The position numbers and the translations under genes are program-made. The notes beneath the pieces are model-generated. The model saw nothing but the letters and a program-made list of their open reading frames with translations, was not told where the DNA came from and made no database searches. A stretch of 64,000 bases of DNA. It comes from Amaurobius ferox. Taxonomy: Eukaryota; Arthropoda; Arachnida; Araneae; Amaurobiidae. Below are positions 34,101-46,276 of this stretch, one piece after another. Position 1 is the stretch's first letter. The number at the start of each line of letters is the position of its first letter. The stretch lies in contig OX578152.1 of NCBI GenBank assembly GCA_951213105.1, forward strand, positions 70,127,180-70,191,179, given 5' to 3'.

Positions 34101-35890
34101 TTATGAGTGGTGCCGAAAAAGGCGATTCGGACCTTAAAATCGAACATACATTTATTTCAAAATTTCTTGTCTTGGATATAAATTATACTATAAACCTTTT
34201 GCTTACGGGTGGGGCAGCATCAATCTCAAACGAAGAACCTCTCAAAAAGACAGGTATTTGACATACCCTATCCCAAACAGTTCGATCCCCCTTTGCAGAC
34301 ATTGGCGTCCACCATACTTATTGTTGATCATCAATATCTTGTAATGAAGGCAATAACTAGATTACTGCAGGCAGTTTCGTATGAAATAAATATATTTTAA
34401 GTTTTATACTTTCGCGATATTCAATTGATACTTTTCCTTTAATGTTATAATAATGCTATTTGTTTTGAATATTGATTTCTTTAGCAAATATTTTAACATA
34501 GTATAAAGAAAGTGTTGTGTGTTGCTATGCAGTGTAATATAATATTTGAAGTAAGTTAGATAATATTTTTGCAAACAAATTGGCGTAAATAATACTTTGT
34601 TAGTAGAAAACAATGCATGCTTTTTTCATGTTCTTGCTTATATGGAAGTTTATCCACATGTGAATTGACTGAAGGAATCGATCATCAAAGAAAATAACGC
34701 CATACGGACAATATCCATATGCTTGTTAATAAATACACTCGTCTGATATTAAAAAAAAATTCCGAGCTTACGAACTTAAACCAGTATGGATGGAAAAAAT
34801 CCGAAATATGGTGTAAAATTTTATAAAAAACTGACATGTACAATAATTTGAAAAAAGAAACAATGAACAATGCATCAACTGTTAATATTTTTAAAATCCT
34901 CTTAAAATCGAGTTTAGTCCGGACCAAATTGACAAACATTGGTGGAAGGATGTAAAGTAGGTATTTTCTTCACTTTCAGATTTTTAAATATTTAAAAAAA
35001 TAGTCCTTGTAGAACTTTATAGGCAAGAGAAAAAATACTCAAATTATAATAAATATAATTAATGAAAACCCATGTATCTATGTATGTATGTATATATGTA
35101 TGACCCCTATATTCCGAAGCCTATATTTGCCCTAGTACCTGGCTATGTTTTTAAATGTAGCATTCAGTCTGAAGAGCGGTAGGAAACGTTCGAAAATTTG
35201 AAAAATTCAATAGATTTATTTTTAAATAAGTCTGAAGAACCTAAAATTAATAAAGGGGGGGGGGGAGCGGTCGACCCCGTTCATAAAATCGTACATCTTC
35301 CTCCGCAATTTTCGATTTGCGGTCTCGAATTTTTTTTAAACAGAAGCTCTCTTTAAAGCTTTTTAAACAAAAGTTGATTTAATTTCTTTTGTTGGCTGAC
35401 GTTTTCCATTACTTGGCGGAATATTTTTTTACAATGCAGCTGCTTCTGTTCAAAGATATAACTTGATGTGAGGAATTTGAAAGTGAAGTTTGAGTCGGAT
35501 ATGCAAAGTATGAATGATATTCAGAATCTAAAGAAACAGGTATTTTTTTTAAATAAATGCATTGATTGATATATGTCAGATTTTTTTTCTTGTTCCAATT
35601 TCTACAGACATATTTCAAGCTGGCCTAATGTTTGGATTTGACTTGGAAAATTATATCAGCCCTACCATTATAGATCTTTGAATTGAAATGCTATACACAA
35701 ATGTTATCAAAGATACATAAATTTCGCCCTGTAAATTAAAATAAAATTGTTGTTAATCTATTTACCTGCAATTAGTTAATAATTAAGCGCAGCAGCGTAA
35801 AACAAATACCTATTTAGTCTGTCACAATAAAACGAATGGTCATTTGGAGAGAGAACACAGATCGTAAAACCTTTGGTTAAAATCCTTTTT
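34101..35890. other. AT-rich intergenic DNA with short simple repeats
   Basis: A TATG repeat (about 35068-35101) and a G run (35257-35267) are present. Short frames such as 34404-34613 and 34685-34939 (minus) are AT-rich and unrecognised. I see no gene. Confidence 0.4.
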
Positions 35891-35899
35891 TTTCCGTTT

Positions 35900-36170
35900 G
35901 AAATTGATTTTCCTGTGATTGAGACCATGGTTATTCTTGAATTTCATAGATAATTTCGACTAGCATCAGTGTTCGAAAACAAATGCATTAGAGAGGCATA
36001 AATTATGCAAGTAATGAAAATGGCCCGTGGGATTAGATTTGGTTAAAAGCTAGAATTGGCTAAAGTTTTTGTTTCACGAATGGGAAGGCCATTTTCATTT
36101 TCGTGCAAATTATTTCTTTTAGAATTCCATTAATGTGTTTCGTACACAGAGGTAATATGCATAGAAGTTC
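35900..36170 (+). repeat. Repeat P, copy 1
   Basis: Shares the series TTGAGACCATGGTTAT..., CATTAGAGAGGCATAAATTATGCAAGTAATGAAAATGG and CATTTTCATTTTC with the other P copies. Repeat P is a dispersed sequence of about 250-700 bp restricted, in this window, to the part right of 35.9 kb. No terminal repeats or coding frame are apparent. Confidence 0.55.
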
Positions 36171-36424
36171 TACTCCGAAAATATTATCAGTAAAATGTGG
36201 ATTTTCAGACTTTTAAACTTGGAATTTAATTTAATTAACTATTTTTAAGATTTGCATGCAAACCATTTAAAAATTAACTGCAGTGTGGCTCAGCTCGATT
36301 TCTCATATCAGAATTCATTTTTTTCGGCTAGTTTTCACAACAACGATTAAAACTATTAAGACGATTGAGCCATAATTAAACCATTTTATGCAAGATTATC
36401 TCAAAATTTGTCCTATGCTGCCAT

Positions 36425-36735
36425 GTTAAAAATATATATAAAATTTCGAATAAATTTTGAACTTTTCGCTCGAATTTAAAAAATTCTATCTAGTTCTAGA
36501 TTTTCTTAAAACAAAGCCGGATATAAAGTTTCGTGAAAATCCATTAATATTTGTGGCCACTCTCGTGTACACAAGAAATCGACCACAGGCATCAGACAAA
36601 CAGACAGACAGACAGGCAGACATCACGCCAAAAATAGTCAAAACGTGTTCAGGAGGCCTTAGCATATCAAAACTTGGCATCAAAATATCGAAATCGAAAA
36701 TTTTCGTGAAAACAATACTTCCTTAATACTATGCA
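36425..36735 (+). mobile_element. H4 hairpin-type element, degraded copy
   Basis: A GACA microsatellite (about 36593-36622) is followed by CATCACGCCAAAAATAGTCAAAACGTGTTCAGG and a decayed end near CAATACTTCCTTAATACTATG. It is the reverse complement of 52530-52840, where the hairpin is intact. The overlapping open frames simply translate this repeat. Confidence 0.5.
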
Positions 36736-36739
36736 TGGG

Positions 36740-37415
36740 AATGTGAAAATTAAGTCCTTGTGATGTGAATAACACGTATGGCTGGAGTCCCTCTGGCGGA
36801 AAAACTGAGCGTTATGGAAAAAAAAAACACTTTAAACGCTTATACTCGGAACCTAATAGATTAAACTGTAAATAATTTTTCCTGTTTTGTCGGAAAGAGA
36901 GCCCAAATTATGAATATATGAGAATAATTTCAATAATTTAATATTTTTTGTAATTAATATGAATTTTCAATAATTTAATATAAACTTTTTTTTTCCGGGA
37001 GGCTTTTTTTTCTTTGAGGGAGTGTTTTACATTTCATTTCTCTGAATTTTACTCGAAATATTTAATACGATAGAAATATGTGCTACAAAATTTAGTATTA
37101 AAAATCTATATTTATGATTAAAAAAGGGCTCTTACAGTCTTCGAGTAATAGTCTTTCCAACTTGAAGAAGGTAGAAAATTTTCTGTTTTTCAAGTTTGCG
37201 ATGCTTGTATTTAAAAAACTACAGAAAAAATAGCTTTACAATATAAGCAAGAATTTATAGTTCTTTTGAAGCCCTATAAGTGTATGTAATCAGGTTTTCG
37301 ATCGAGTTTTTTTTTTTTTTTTTTTTTTCGGTATTACAAAAGTTGAGTTTTATTTTACAAAATGCTATTCAAGCAAAACCATTTCGGTCCATCGGACTGA
37401 AGCCACCGCTGATTT
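36740..37415. other. AT-rich DNA with a long poly-T run
   Basis: A T run of more than 20 bases lies at about 37306-37328. No gene or element recognised. Confidence 0.45.
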
Positions 37416-37418
37416 TTT

Positions 37419-38160
37419 ACTTTCCCTGCAATACATGGTAATATATAAGAAAAATATTGGAATCATGTCGAAAATCCCAACTCGACTCTTCGACGGATTT
37501 ACACGTTTTGGGACTTCTAGAACACGAAAAAACTATTTTTAGCGTGACGTCTGTGTGTCTATCCGTGCAATGTATGTATCCACTCTAACTCAAAAACTAA
37601 TTCATCTAATTTCATAAAACTTGGTAGGTAAGTCACTTGTGGGTGATTCTGGAGCTGATTAGATGTTGGTACGATTTCGGATAATGGAACCTGCATTTTT
37701 TTGGGAAATGGCCCAAAAAATTGCCTTTATCCACTCTAGATGAAAAAGTAATACTCCAAATTTTACAAAATTTAGTATATAAATCACTTTAGATTAACTT
37801 GGTGCTGGTTAGATTTTGGTATGATTCGGAAAAAAAAAGAACCTGCCTTTTTTTTTGCAAAATGGACCGCAAAAATCGTTGAATCTAAAAATAAAAGACT
37901 ACGTATGTTTAAATATATCAATTAAATTATTATTTTATATGTAATTTTTGATGATGAATAGAATCAGACCAATCCTATTACTCTAGGACTAGCCGTTTTC
38001 GAGATATTTTAGTTTTTTCGCATTTTAGCTACGCCACCTTGAAAAATAAGTCTAGTTAGCAAATGAAAACGAAAATTGAATTAAAGGTGCAAATTCAGTG
38101 TAATTTAAAATAATTATGGCCGTTATTTTGTGCAATTAAACTCAATTTAATGAATTATTG
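37419..38160 (-). mobile_element. H2 hairpin-ended element, copy 2
   Basis: The terminal stem-loop (about 37420-37455, CTTTCCCTGCAATACATGG...) is followed by the same blocks as H2 copy 1: the TCGACGGATTTACACG segment, GCGTGACGTCTGTG, CAAAAACTAATTCATCTAAT and GATTCGGA..AACCTGCC. The GTCACTTGTGGGT segment is partly repeated in tandem, as in copy 1. The 5' terminus seen at about 2.1 kb is not recognisable here, so the right edge is approximate. Confidence 0.55.
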
Positions 38161-38164
38161 AAGA

Positions 38165-39585
38165 AATAAAGAGATATAGAGCGGCACTCTAAGAAAAAAA
38201 AAGCCAAAAAACATATCAGTCATTTTTTAAGAAAAAACGACTGATATGTGACTTTTGAAAAGTTTTTTTTTGTAATTTTGTATGTATCGGCGCATATTTT
38301 GTCTTACTTATTAAGTATTGATATTGAGGCCTACGGGCATTCAGCCTGTAAATAATATAAAAAAGCTGGTTTATTCCTAGGTTATCTTCTATTATAATAA
38401 AAAACAACACTCAATTACTGTCTGCTTAGACACAATACAAAAGGAGATATCATAATATCCATTTCTGTAAATAAATTGAAACTTTGTCCAATTTTGCTTT
38501 CAGTATCTGAAGCCACATTCAACGTAAGGCTCCAAATTGCTACATTGTTGCAAGTATGTTAAAAGTAAGTCCAATATCCAGCTTCGTTTTCAGTAGCTGA
38601 TGTCGCATGCAACGTAAAACTACAGAAAACTGCTCTTTATATATAGATGATCAATAAATACGACTATGCAAAATATTTTTTGTGATTAAGAAAATACTAT
38701 ATCCAATGCTCATAAATGCGGTTGCAGTTCATTATTGAATTTCTTTGATTACCTTGTGAACTATATTTACCTGATATAAATACATATATTTAAACATTTA
38801 TAAAAGTTGTGTTGGTAAAAAGAATTGCCCATAGAAATAAATGAAATTTTCGTACATCGTTTTAGGTCTCTTTAAGGATAGTACAATCTCCCCTCACGTT
38901 CCTGACAATCAACTATTAGCGGTCCTTTGTTAGCAGTTGTTGCTTTAAAATGCTTTAAATCCTTATTTTTATCTGCTTATTTAAACACTCTTAGAATATT
39001 CCCGTTCCATTTTTCCTCATTTAGGACTTTAAAACTCGGCTAAGAAATTTACAAAAATGAATCCGAAGATAGTTTGCACCTACATTAATTTTTTCAGTAT
39101 TTCAAATATTTTATACAAAATTTGCATATGGTAAATCGGATAAACTGATAATAAAAAAATTATCATAAATTACAAATAAGTACAAACATATTCAAACAAA
39201 AGTAATTCAATTCAAAGTCCATGCATATAAATAAATGAGGCCATTACATAAACAAAAAGCTAGTGGCGAAGAACTAGATTTCCAGAAAATCATGTAAGGG
39301 TTTAACATGCATAGAATCGAGAATGATACGCCAAGCGAAACTAATGGTTTGACCAGGATCGAAGTTACAATTCTGTAGATTATATACTATATGCAAATGA
39401 TTTTGTGTTCTATAAACTCATGTCTGTCAATTCTATAATATTGCCACAAATACTTGTAGTCTTTGGTAGAAGAAAATTGAAATAATTTAGACGTGGTTTT
39501 CCATACTTCAGAAATTATACAGTATTATTTCATAATTAAGTATTTTAGTCTAAAATAAAGTTATCTATAAAGATAATGAGCGTCC
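38165..39585. other. AT-rich intergenic DNA, no gene seen
   Basis: A pair of similar ~45-bp segments (CCAATTTTGCTTTCAGTATCTGAAGCC near 38489 and CCAGCTTCGTTTTCAGTAGCTGATGTC near 38577) forms a short local direct repeat. Otherwise nothing is recognised. Confidence 0.4.
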
Positions 39586-39589
39586 TTAG

Positions 39590-40330
39590 AGAGAAAAAAA
39601 AATCAAGAAAACCTTCGATAAAAATACATTTTTTTTGGTTCGAATTTATGTAACTAAATCCATGATTAACCTCTTCTCGTCTTCTCTCTCATAAAATTAG
39701 ATTAATTTCAGGAATCAATGTTTGTGGGAACAAATTTATTAAGGAGGGAATAAATTATGCCAGTAATGAAAATGGTGTTTGGAATTTGCTTTAGAATTAA
39801 AAGATTGAATTGACTGAGGACGTTTTCACAAAGGAATTGCCATTTTTATTTTCTCCCGAATTTCTTTTTTTTTTTTGGAATGAGTGATGTGATAGGTTCG
39901 TAAGAGTTTGTGGTTTCTAATGGAAATAATCTTTTGTGAAAACTTCAACGGCAAGAACTTTCATTTAATGGGGAATATCCTTTTTTGAATTTGTAACGGG
40001 TTTTTTATTATACGTAGTACTCCAGAAGAAGAAAGAAATATTTTAGCTAGCATAAGTTTTACAAAGCTTAGCATTCTCTGTTTAACGTATTTATATAAAT
40101 AATTTCAACTGTTTTCATTGCGGTACTTTTTCTTCAGCACCAAGGTGTAACTTTCTCGAAATGTAGCATATGTGGAGGACATCTATTTAATGGGAAATGT
40201 AGCTTTACCTTCCTTATGTTTATAGTATAATGTATAGGGAAAGTATTGTGATTAGGTCGAAAATTCGAATTAGAGATTTCGACGGAAGAGCCTGTTTCAA
40301 GTATTCCTGAACACTGATCGAACGCATTAG
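39590..40330 (+). repeat. Repeat P plus adjoining hairpin end, copy 2
   Basis: Begins GAGAGAAAAAAAAATCAAGA and continues through ATTAAGGAGGGAATAAATTATG, GAACTTTCATTTAATGGGGAA and TTCTCGAAATGTAGCATATG to a hairpin at about 40208-40243. The whole ~700-bp block is present in inverted orientation at 54545-55225, in the same internal order, so the two loci share one ancestral composite. Confidence 0.65.
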
Positions 40331-41110
40331 AAATGGTATTACTGTGTGTGTATATTATGCATGTATGTTAGTGTGTGTGTATATTATGTATATATGTTAG
40401 TGTGTGTTTATGTATGTTAGTGTGTTTACGTATTTTAGTGTATGTGCATGTTAGTGTGTGTACATGTTAGTGCAAGTGTATGTTAGTGTGTGTATGTTAG
40501 TGCGTGTATATTAGTGTATGTGTATGCTAGTGTGTGTGTATGTTAGTGCATGTGTATGTTAATGTGTGTATGTTAGTATATGTGTATGTTAGTGTGTGTG
40601 TATGTTAGTGTGTGTGTATGTTAGTGTGTGTGTATGTTAGTGTATGTATGCATGTTAGTGTGTGTGTATGTTAGTGTGCATGTTAGTGTGTGTGTATTAT
40701 ATTAGTATGTGTTAGTTAGTGTGTGTGTGTTAGTATGTGTTAGTTAGTGTGTGTGTGCATGTTAGTGTGTGTGTATGTTAGTGTATGTATGCTTGTTAGT
40801 GTGTGTGTATTAGTGTGCATGTTAGCGTATGTGTATGTTAGTGTGCATGTTAGTGTGTGTATATTAGTATGTGTTAGTTAGTGTGTGTATGTTGGTATGT
40901 GTTACTTATTGTGTGTGTGTATGTTAGTATGTGTATCCGTGAGTATGTGGAAGTAATCGAGACCTCCCAAACGAATAGAGCGTTCAGAAAAAATAATTGT
41001 ACTACAAATAGTGAATACTGGAACGCTTGATATGAAACACGATCAAAGGTTCGGAAGTTTTCTAAATTTTCGAATGGATTTTTGAAAAAAAAATGAATAA
41101 ATCATGAATA
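40208..41110 (-). mobile_element. H1-related hairpin element with giant microsatellite
   Basis: The hairpin CCTTCCTTATG...ATAGGGAAAG (40208-40243) is followed by TCGAAAATTCGAATTAGAGATTTCGACGG, as in H1. Where H1 has a short TG run, this copy carries a ~600-bp array. Beyond the array, GAGACCTCCCAAACGAATAGAGCG parallels the H1 block after its microsatellite. The 5' end is not found. Confidence 0.5.
40345..40940 (+). repeat. TTAGTG(TG)nTATG complex microsatellite, ~600 bp
   Basis: Dozens of imperfect units such as TGTTAGTGTGTGTGTA form a compound array. The complementary ACACACTAACAC motif appears in the inverted paralog at 54465-54546, so the TTAGTG variant predates their separation and expanded here. 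This is not a telomeric repeat (arthropod telomeres are typically TTAGG). Confidence 0.85.
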
Positions 41111-41780
41111 ACATATACAATAATAAAGGAAGATATCTGTCTCTTTGTTAGTTTTTCTGATTTTTTCGTCTGTAGAGGGAAATCTAAGCGTCGTACGGCC
41201 ATGGGATTTGGTACATATAGATATTTTAGGACCCAGAAAATACGTTTCGACGAGATTTTTTTAAAAATTATAATTATCGTTTCAGTCATGTCATCACAAT
41301 TTTGAGCAATTTTCACGATTTTTACATAATTAGATTCCATTAACGACCGAAAATATCATCACACAGTTTAAATATTGGTACCATCAGCAAGAGGAAATAA
41401 TGTTCTTTCCAGCGATGTTTGCTCCGAATCCGTAGCACAACTCCTTCATAACTTTTAATGTTTAAAAATTTTCATTTTATAGGTTATCTGATACTTTTGG
41501 AGCATTAAAGAAAAGTAATCTTGTAATGTGCTGCTAAAAAGATTTAAATTGTAATGGAAACTTTATTATACATGGTAATTTAGAAGAACAAAGAAATTAT
41601 ATAAAATCTTTTCATCAAAGTTAAAATTTTCAATTTAAACATTTACTCACCATTATGCATTAAATAAAGTTCGTTATTTTATTAAATAAGTTTATTTATA
41701 CCTAGAGCAAAGTTAATAAACATGCAGGGAGATTAACTCTGCGAAAACATTCAATAAAGCACCTTCTTTTTCTATACGAA
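41110..41780. other. AT-rich intergenic DNA, no gene seen
   Basis: Contains a stretch (41132-41250) with GGAAGATATCTGTCTCTTTG and CGTACGGCCATGGGATTTGG. A related inverted piece lies near 56795-56870 (GTCGTACGCCTAAGATTTTCCG...GACAGACATATTCC). This suggests one more dispersed family, too short to define. Confidence 0.4.
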
Positions 41781-41789
41781 ATTGTAAAG

Positions 41790-41970
41790 CTGAATCTCTT
41801 GTCCTTTCTACTCCTATAAAATTGGATTAATTGCTCTAATCAATGTTTGAAAACAAATACATTCAAGGATGAATAAATTATGCTGGTAATGAAAATGGCG
41901 CTAGTAATTTTCTTTCTAGTTAAAAACCAAATTTATTGAAAAAAATTTTGCATCAGAGGATCGGCATTTT
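41790..41970 (+). repeat. Repeat P, copy 3
   Basis: Recognised by TCTCTTGTCCTTTCTACTCC, ATTGCTCTAATCAATGTTTG and TGAATAAATTATGCTGGTAATG. It is truncated on the right by an H3 element that begins at 41979. Confidence 0.55.
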
Positions 41971-41978
41971 TATTTTTT

Positions 41979-42905
41979 AACACTTCCAACATGGTTGAAA
42001 CGTGTTTATGACTTTGTTCATTCATTCTGTCTGTCTGTCTGTCCGTTCGCACGATAACTGTCGTAAAAATGCCTTTATCGAAATGGAATTTTAGTATGTT
42101 GTTACAACTGTCTGTGGGACGCATGGTAAATAAATAGTAAATAAATAATATCACCCTATTAGTTTTTAATTGAATCCGGGTTGAAAATTGCTTCGAAAAT
42201 TTTAGGAAATATTAAAGTTATCCAATAAAACATATAACGAAATATCAACGAAATATGTTCGGTAGTTTTTTAAATAAAAATTAAAATAATAATTACACTC
42301 ATATTATATGAAGAGTTCACGTGACCGTCTTCAAAATAAAATATGGCATTTCTTTTTTTTTCGTAGTGTAAAAATCGTGGTTTTTAAAGTTCTTTTAAAT
42401 TTATATTTCGTGTTGCATTCGTCCTAAAACCGCTTTATTGTTTCGTATTTTCTGTGTATCTATATTCTAGGCCAATGCAATTACAATATTTTTGAGTCTC
42501 AGATGATCATTAAACTTTGATTATTTCTACAACGAAGACTAATTTTAATGGATGCAGAATGTAAACAAGTGATTATAAGATGAGTTGTTTAAGAATTACT
42601 GAATTATTTCACCCAAAATTATTTAGCTCTGGAGTCTGGAATAGAAGTGATATGAATGAAACATTCATTGCTTTTACATAGAGAGCCAGGCGATTTATAT
42701 TTCGATGACATCATTTGAATAAAGTTCATTTTTTTTTCGATGAAGTTTTAAGTTTTCAAATATAATAAATTATTGTAGTACTGTGACAATTTAAAATATA
42801 TCAGCGCTGAATGTATCGTATTTTCGAGATGTTAAAATAAAATTGCATTTCAGTTGGAAAGTGTTTAATAATCAATGCTTTATGCATGATCGATCTTTCT
42901 TCTTT
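41979..42905 (-). mobile_element. H3 hairpin-ended element, copy 2
   Basis: Stem-loop AACACTTCCAAC/GTTGAAACGTGTT (41979-42007), TATGACTTTGTTCATTC, then a CTGT microsatellite (about 42029-42044). The body matches H3 copy 1 (GCACGATAACTGTCGTAAAA, GAAGAGTTCACGTGACC, CGTCCTAAAACCGCTTTATT) and ends GCTTTATGCATGATCGATCT. It has one copy of the ~148-bp module. It lies between repeat P and a 5S-headed SINE. Confidence 0.6.
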
Positions 42906-42955
42906 TTAAATCACTTAATTTTGAATCATTAAGGTGATGGACTTGTACTTACTGT

Positions 42956-43332
42956 TGTTGTTGAGACCCAGGCCGTCCGACCTACCAGAAAGGTGTAAGG
43001 TAACCGTTTGGACGACCGGGAAGTGCCACCCAATTTAGACCGGAACCCAGTGGGGGAGGCATCCACAGGGACCGTACCGTCCTTCCCCTACCATCAACCT
43101 CTCGGAAGGACTTACGGACCTACATGTTCAACGTGATCGTTCTTAGCATGAACACGACGGCAGTTGTGGCAGCATCCAAATCCAGTGCGCAAACCACCGG
43201 ACTACCGCGCCCAAAATGTGCCAACAGCACGCGGTGTTCCCAGGTAGTCACCCACCCAAGTACTAACCGCGCCCCATGCTGCTTGACTTCGGTGATCTAA
43301 CGAGAACCGGTTTTTTCAGCACTGTAGGGCCG
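42956..43332 (-). mobile_element. 5S-headed chimeric SINE, complete copy
   Basis: On the minus strand: a 5S rRNA-like head (43220 to about 43335), the linker ACATTTT, a tRNA-head remnant GGGCGCGGTAGTCCGGTGGT...TTTG (about 43176-43213), the common body, and the terminal GGTCGGACGGCCTGGGTCTC with a CAA tail. Exact 13-bp direct repeats TTGTACTTACTGT flank it (42943-42955, 43333-43345), the first base or two of the head overlapping the duplication. The head keeps the 5S internal control region (GAAGTCAAGCAGCATGGGGC, TTAGTACTTGGGTGGGTGAC). It is a retroposon, not a 5S gene. Confidence 0.9.
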
Positions 43333-43379
43333 TTGTACTTACTGTGTGTGGATTACAATGGAATTCTTGGTTGAAAATT

Positions 43380-43515
43380 TTATTAAGAAGAACCTCTATT
43401 TAAGGGAATACAGTAGTAGTATTAGTATGTGATGTACAGTATTAGTATGTAATGTATCGTATGTAGTAAGTAATGTATCGGATGTTGGATGTAGTATGTA
43501 ATTGTTTTAGACGTA
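43380..43515 (+). repeat. Degenerate TAGTATGTAATGTA short tandem repeat
   Basis: Irregular units AGTATTAGTATGTGATGTAC, TAGTATGTAATGTATCG and GGATGTAGTATGTAATTG lie between the 5S-headed SINE and the 88-bp satellite. Confidence 0.55.
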
Positions 43516-43989
43516 TACAAGTAGCTTTCTGTCAAATTGGATGTTCAATATTTTCATAATGTAAAACGTACCATTTCAAGCGAATACTTATATGCATCGG
43601 GTATTGCGAAGTTTTGCTGTATTGCTTTGCCGCATTATATATAGTTCCGATGAAAGAAAAACAACAGTTAGAGGAAAGTCAAAAACCCTCGTTCATTGAA
43701 AGGGTGTAATGGTTTGTTTACCAGTCAAATATCGGAATAATAAAAATTCATGGTTGACATGAATGATTTTTGGAGAATTGGTGAACGAGTTTGGGGTGCA
43801 GAGGTCTACCAGTCAATTATCGGAATAATGGAAAATCATGGATGACATCAATGGTCTTTGGAGAATGGCTGCAAGAATTTGGGGTGCAGAGGTGTACCAG
43901 TCAATTATCGAAAAAATAAGAAAGCATGGTTGACATCAATGGTCTTTGGAGAATTGGTGAAAGCGTTTGAGGTGCAGAGGTCTACCAAT

Positions 43990-44868
43990 CAATTATCGGA
44001 ATAATGAAAAAGCATGGTTGACATCAATGGTTTTTGGAGAATGGTTGCAAGAGTTTGGGGTGCAGAGACCTTCCTGTCAAATATCGGAAAAATAAGAAAG
44101 CATGCTTGACATCAATGGTTTCTGGAGAATGGCTGCGAGAATTTGGGGTGCAGAGGTGTACCAGTCAATTATCGAAAAAATAGGAAAGAATGGTTGACAT
44201 TAATGGTCTTTGGAGAATTGGTGAAAGAGTTTGAGGTGCAGAGGTCTACTAATCAATTATCGGAATAATGAAAAAGCATGGTTGCCTTCAATAGTTTTTG
44301 GAGAATGGCTGCAAGAGCTTGGGGTGCAGAGGTGTACCAGTCAATTATCGGAAAAATAAGTAAGCATGGTTGACATCAACGGTCTTTGAAGAATTGGTGA
44401 AAGAGTTTGGGGTGCGGAGGTCTATCAGTCAATTATCGGAATAATGAAAAAGCATGGTTAACATCAATGGTTTTTAGAGAATGGTTGCAAGAATTTGGGG
44501 TGCAGAGACCTTCCTATCAAATATCGGAAAAATAAGAAAGCATGCTTGACATCAATGGTTTCTGGAGAATGGCTGAAAGAATTTGTGGTGCAGAGGTGTA
44601 CCAGTCAATTATCGAAAAAATAGGAAAGAATGGTTGACATCAATGGTTTTTGGAGGATTGGTGAAAGAGTTTGAGGTGCAGAGGTCTACTAATCAATTAT
44701 TGGATTAATGAAAAAGCATGCTTGACATCAATGGTTTTTGGAGAATGGCTGCAAGAGTTTTGTGGTGCTGAGGTGTATCAGTCAATTATCGAAAAAATCA
44801 GAAAGCGTGGTTGACATCAATGGTTTCTGGAGAATGGCTGCAATAATTTGGGGTGCAGAGGTGTACCA
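43990..44868 (+). repeat. Higher-order repeat, first copy (about 10 monomers)
   Basis: This block matches 45398-46276 at an exact offset of 1408 bp. I saw only rare substitutions (for example TTTGTGG at 44583 against TTTGGGG at 45991), whereas adjacent monomers differ at many sites. The block pair is therefore much younger than the monomer array. Confidence 0.85.
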
Positions 44869-45397
44869 GTCAATTATCGAAAAAATAAGAAAGCATGTTT
44901 GATATCAATGGTCTTTGAAGAATTGGTGAAAAAGTTTGAGGTGCGGAGGCCTATCAGTCAATTATAGGAATAATGAAAAAGCATGGTTGACATCAATGGT
45001 TTTTGGAGAATAGTTGCAAGAGTTTGGGGTGAAGAAGTCTACCAGTCAATTATCGGAAAAATAAGAAAGCATGCTTGACATCAATGGTCTTTGGAGAATG
45101 GCTGCAAGAGTTTTGAGGTGCAGAGGTGTACCAGTCAATTATCGAAAAATATGAAAGCATGGTTGACATCAATGGTCTTTTGAGAATTGGGGAAAGTGTT
45201 TAAAGTGCAGAGGTTTGCCAATCAATTTTCAGAATAATGAAAAAGCATGGTTGACATCAATGGTTTTTGAGAATGGCTGCAAGAGTTTGGAATGCAGAGG
45301 TGTAGCAGTCAATTATCGGAAAAATAAGAAAGCATGGTTGACATCAATGGTCTTTGAAGAATTGGTGAAAAAGTTTGAGGTGCGGAGGCCTATCAGT

Positions 45398-46276
45398 CAA
45401 TTATCGGAATAATGAAAAAGCATGGTTGACATCAATGGTTTTTGGAGAATGGTTGCAAGAGTTTGGGGTGCAGAGACCTTCCTGTCAAATATCGGAAAAA
45501 TAAGAAAGCATGCTTGACATCAATGGTTTCTGGAGAATGGCTGCGAGAATTTGGGGTGCAGAGGTGTACCAGTCAATTATCGAAAAAATAGGAAAGAATG
45601 GTTGACATTAATGGTCTTTGGAGAATTGGTGAAAGAGTTTGAGGTGCAGAGGTCTACTAATCAATTATCGGAATAATGAAAAAGCATGGTTGCCTTCAAT
45701 AGTTTTTGGAGAATGGCTGCAAGAGCTTGGGGTGCAGAGGTGTACCAGTCAATTATCGGAAAAATAAGTAAGCATGGTTGACATCAACGGTCTTTGAAGA
45801 ATTGGTGAAAGAGTTTGGGGTGCGGAGGTCTATCAGTCAATTATCGGAATAATGAAAAAGCATGGTTAACATCAATGGTTTTTAGAGAATGGTTGCAAGA
45901 ATTTGGGGTGCAGAGACCTTCCTATCAAATATCGGAAAAATAAGAAAGCATGCTTGACATCAATGGTTTCTGGAGAATGGCTGAAAGAATTTGGGGTGCA
46001 GAGGTGTACCAGTCAATTATCGAAAAAATAGGAAAGAATGGTTGACATCAATGGTTTTTGGAGGATTGGTGAAAGAGTTTGAGGTGCAGAGGTCTACTAA
46101 TCAATTATTGGATTAATGAAAAAGCATGCTTGACATCAATGGTTTTTGGAGAATGGCTGCAAGAGTTTTGTGGTGCTGAGGTGTATCAGTCAATTATCGA
46201 AAAAATCAGAAAGCGTGGTTGACATCAATGGTTTCTGGAGAATGGCTGCAATAATTTGGGGTGCAGAGGTGTACCT
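45398..46276 (+). repeat. Higher-order repeat, second copy
   Basis: Near-identical to 43990-44868. Similarity drops sharply after GTGCAGAGGTGTACC (46261-46275), where the two copies diverge in monomer type. This marks the edge of the duplicated block. Confidence 0.85.

Noticed and set aside
33819..34261. Open frames across the SINE as short proteins
   Set aside because: Similar frames appear in every copy because of the GC-rich SINE body. They begin and end at different places and follow RNA-type, not coding-type, conservation.
40345..40940. Interstitial telomeric repeat
   Set aside because: The core is TTAGTG with TG/TATG spacers, not TTAGG or TTAGGG, and it lies inside a hairpin element in place of the TG microsatellite.
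43220..43335. Second 5S rRNA gene on the minus strand
   Set aside because: Same reason: it is the head of the SINE at 42956-43332, bounded by TTGTACTTACTGT.
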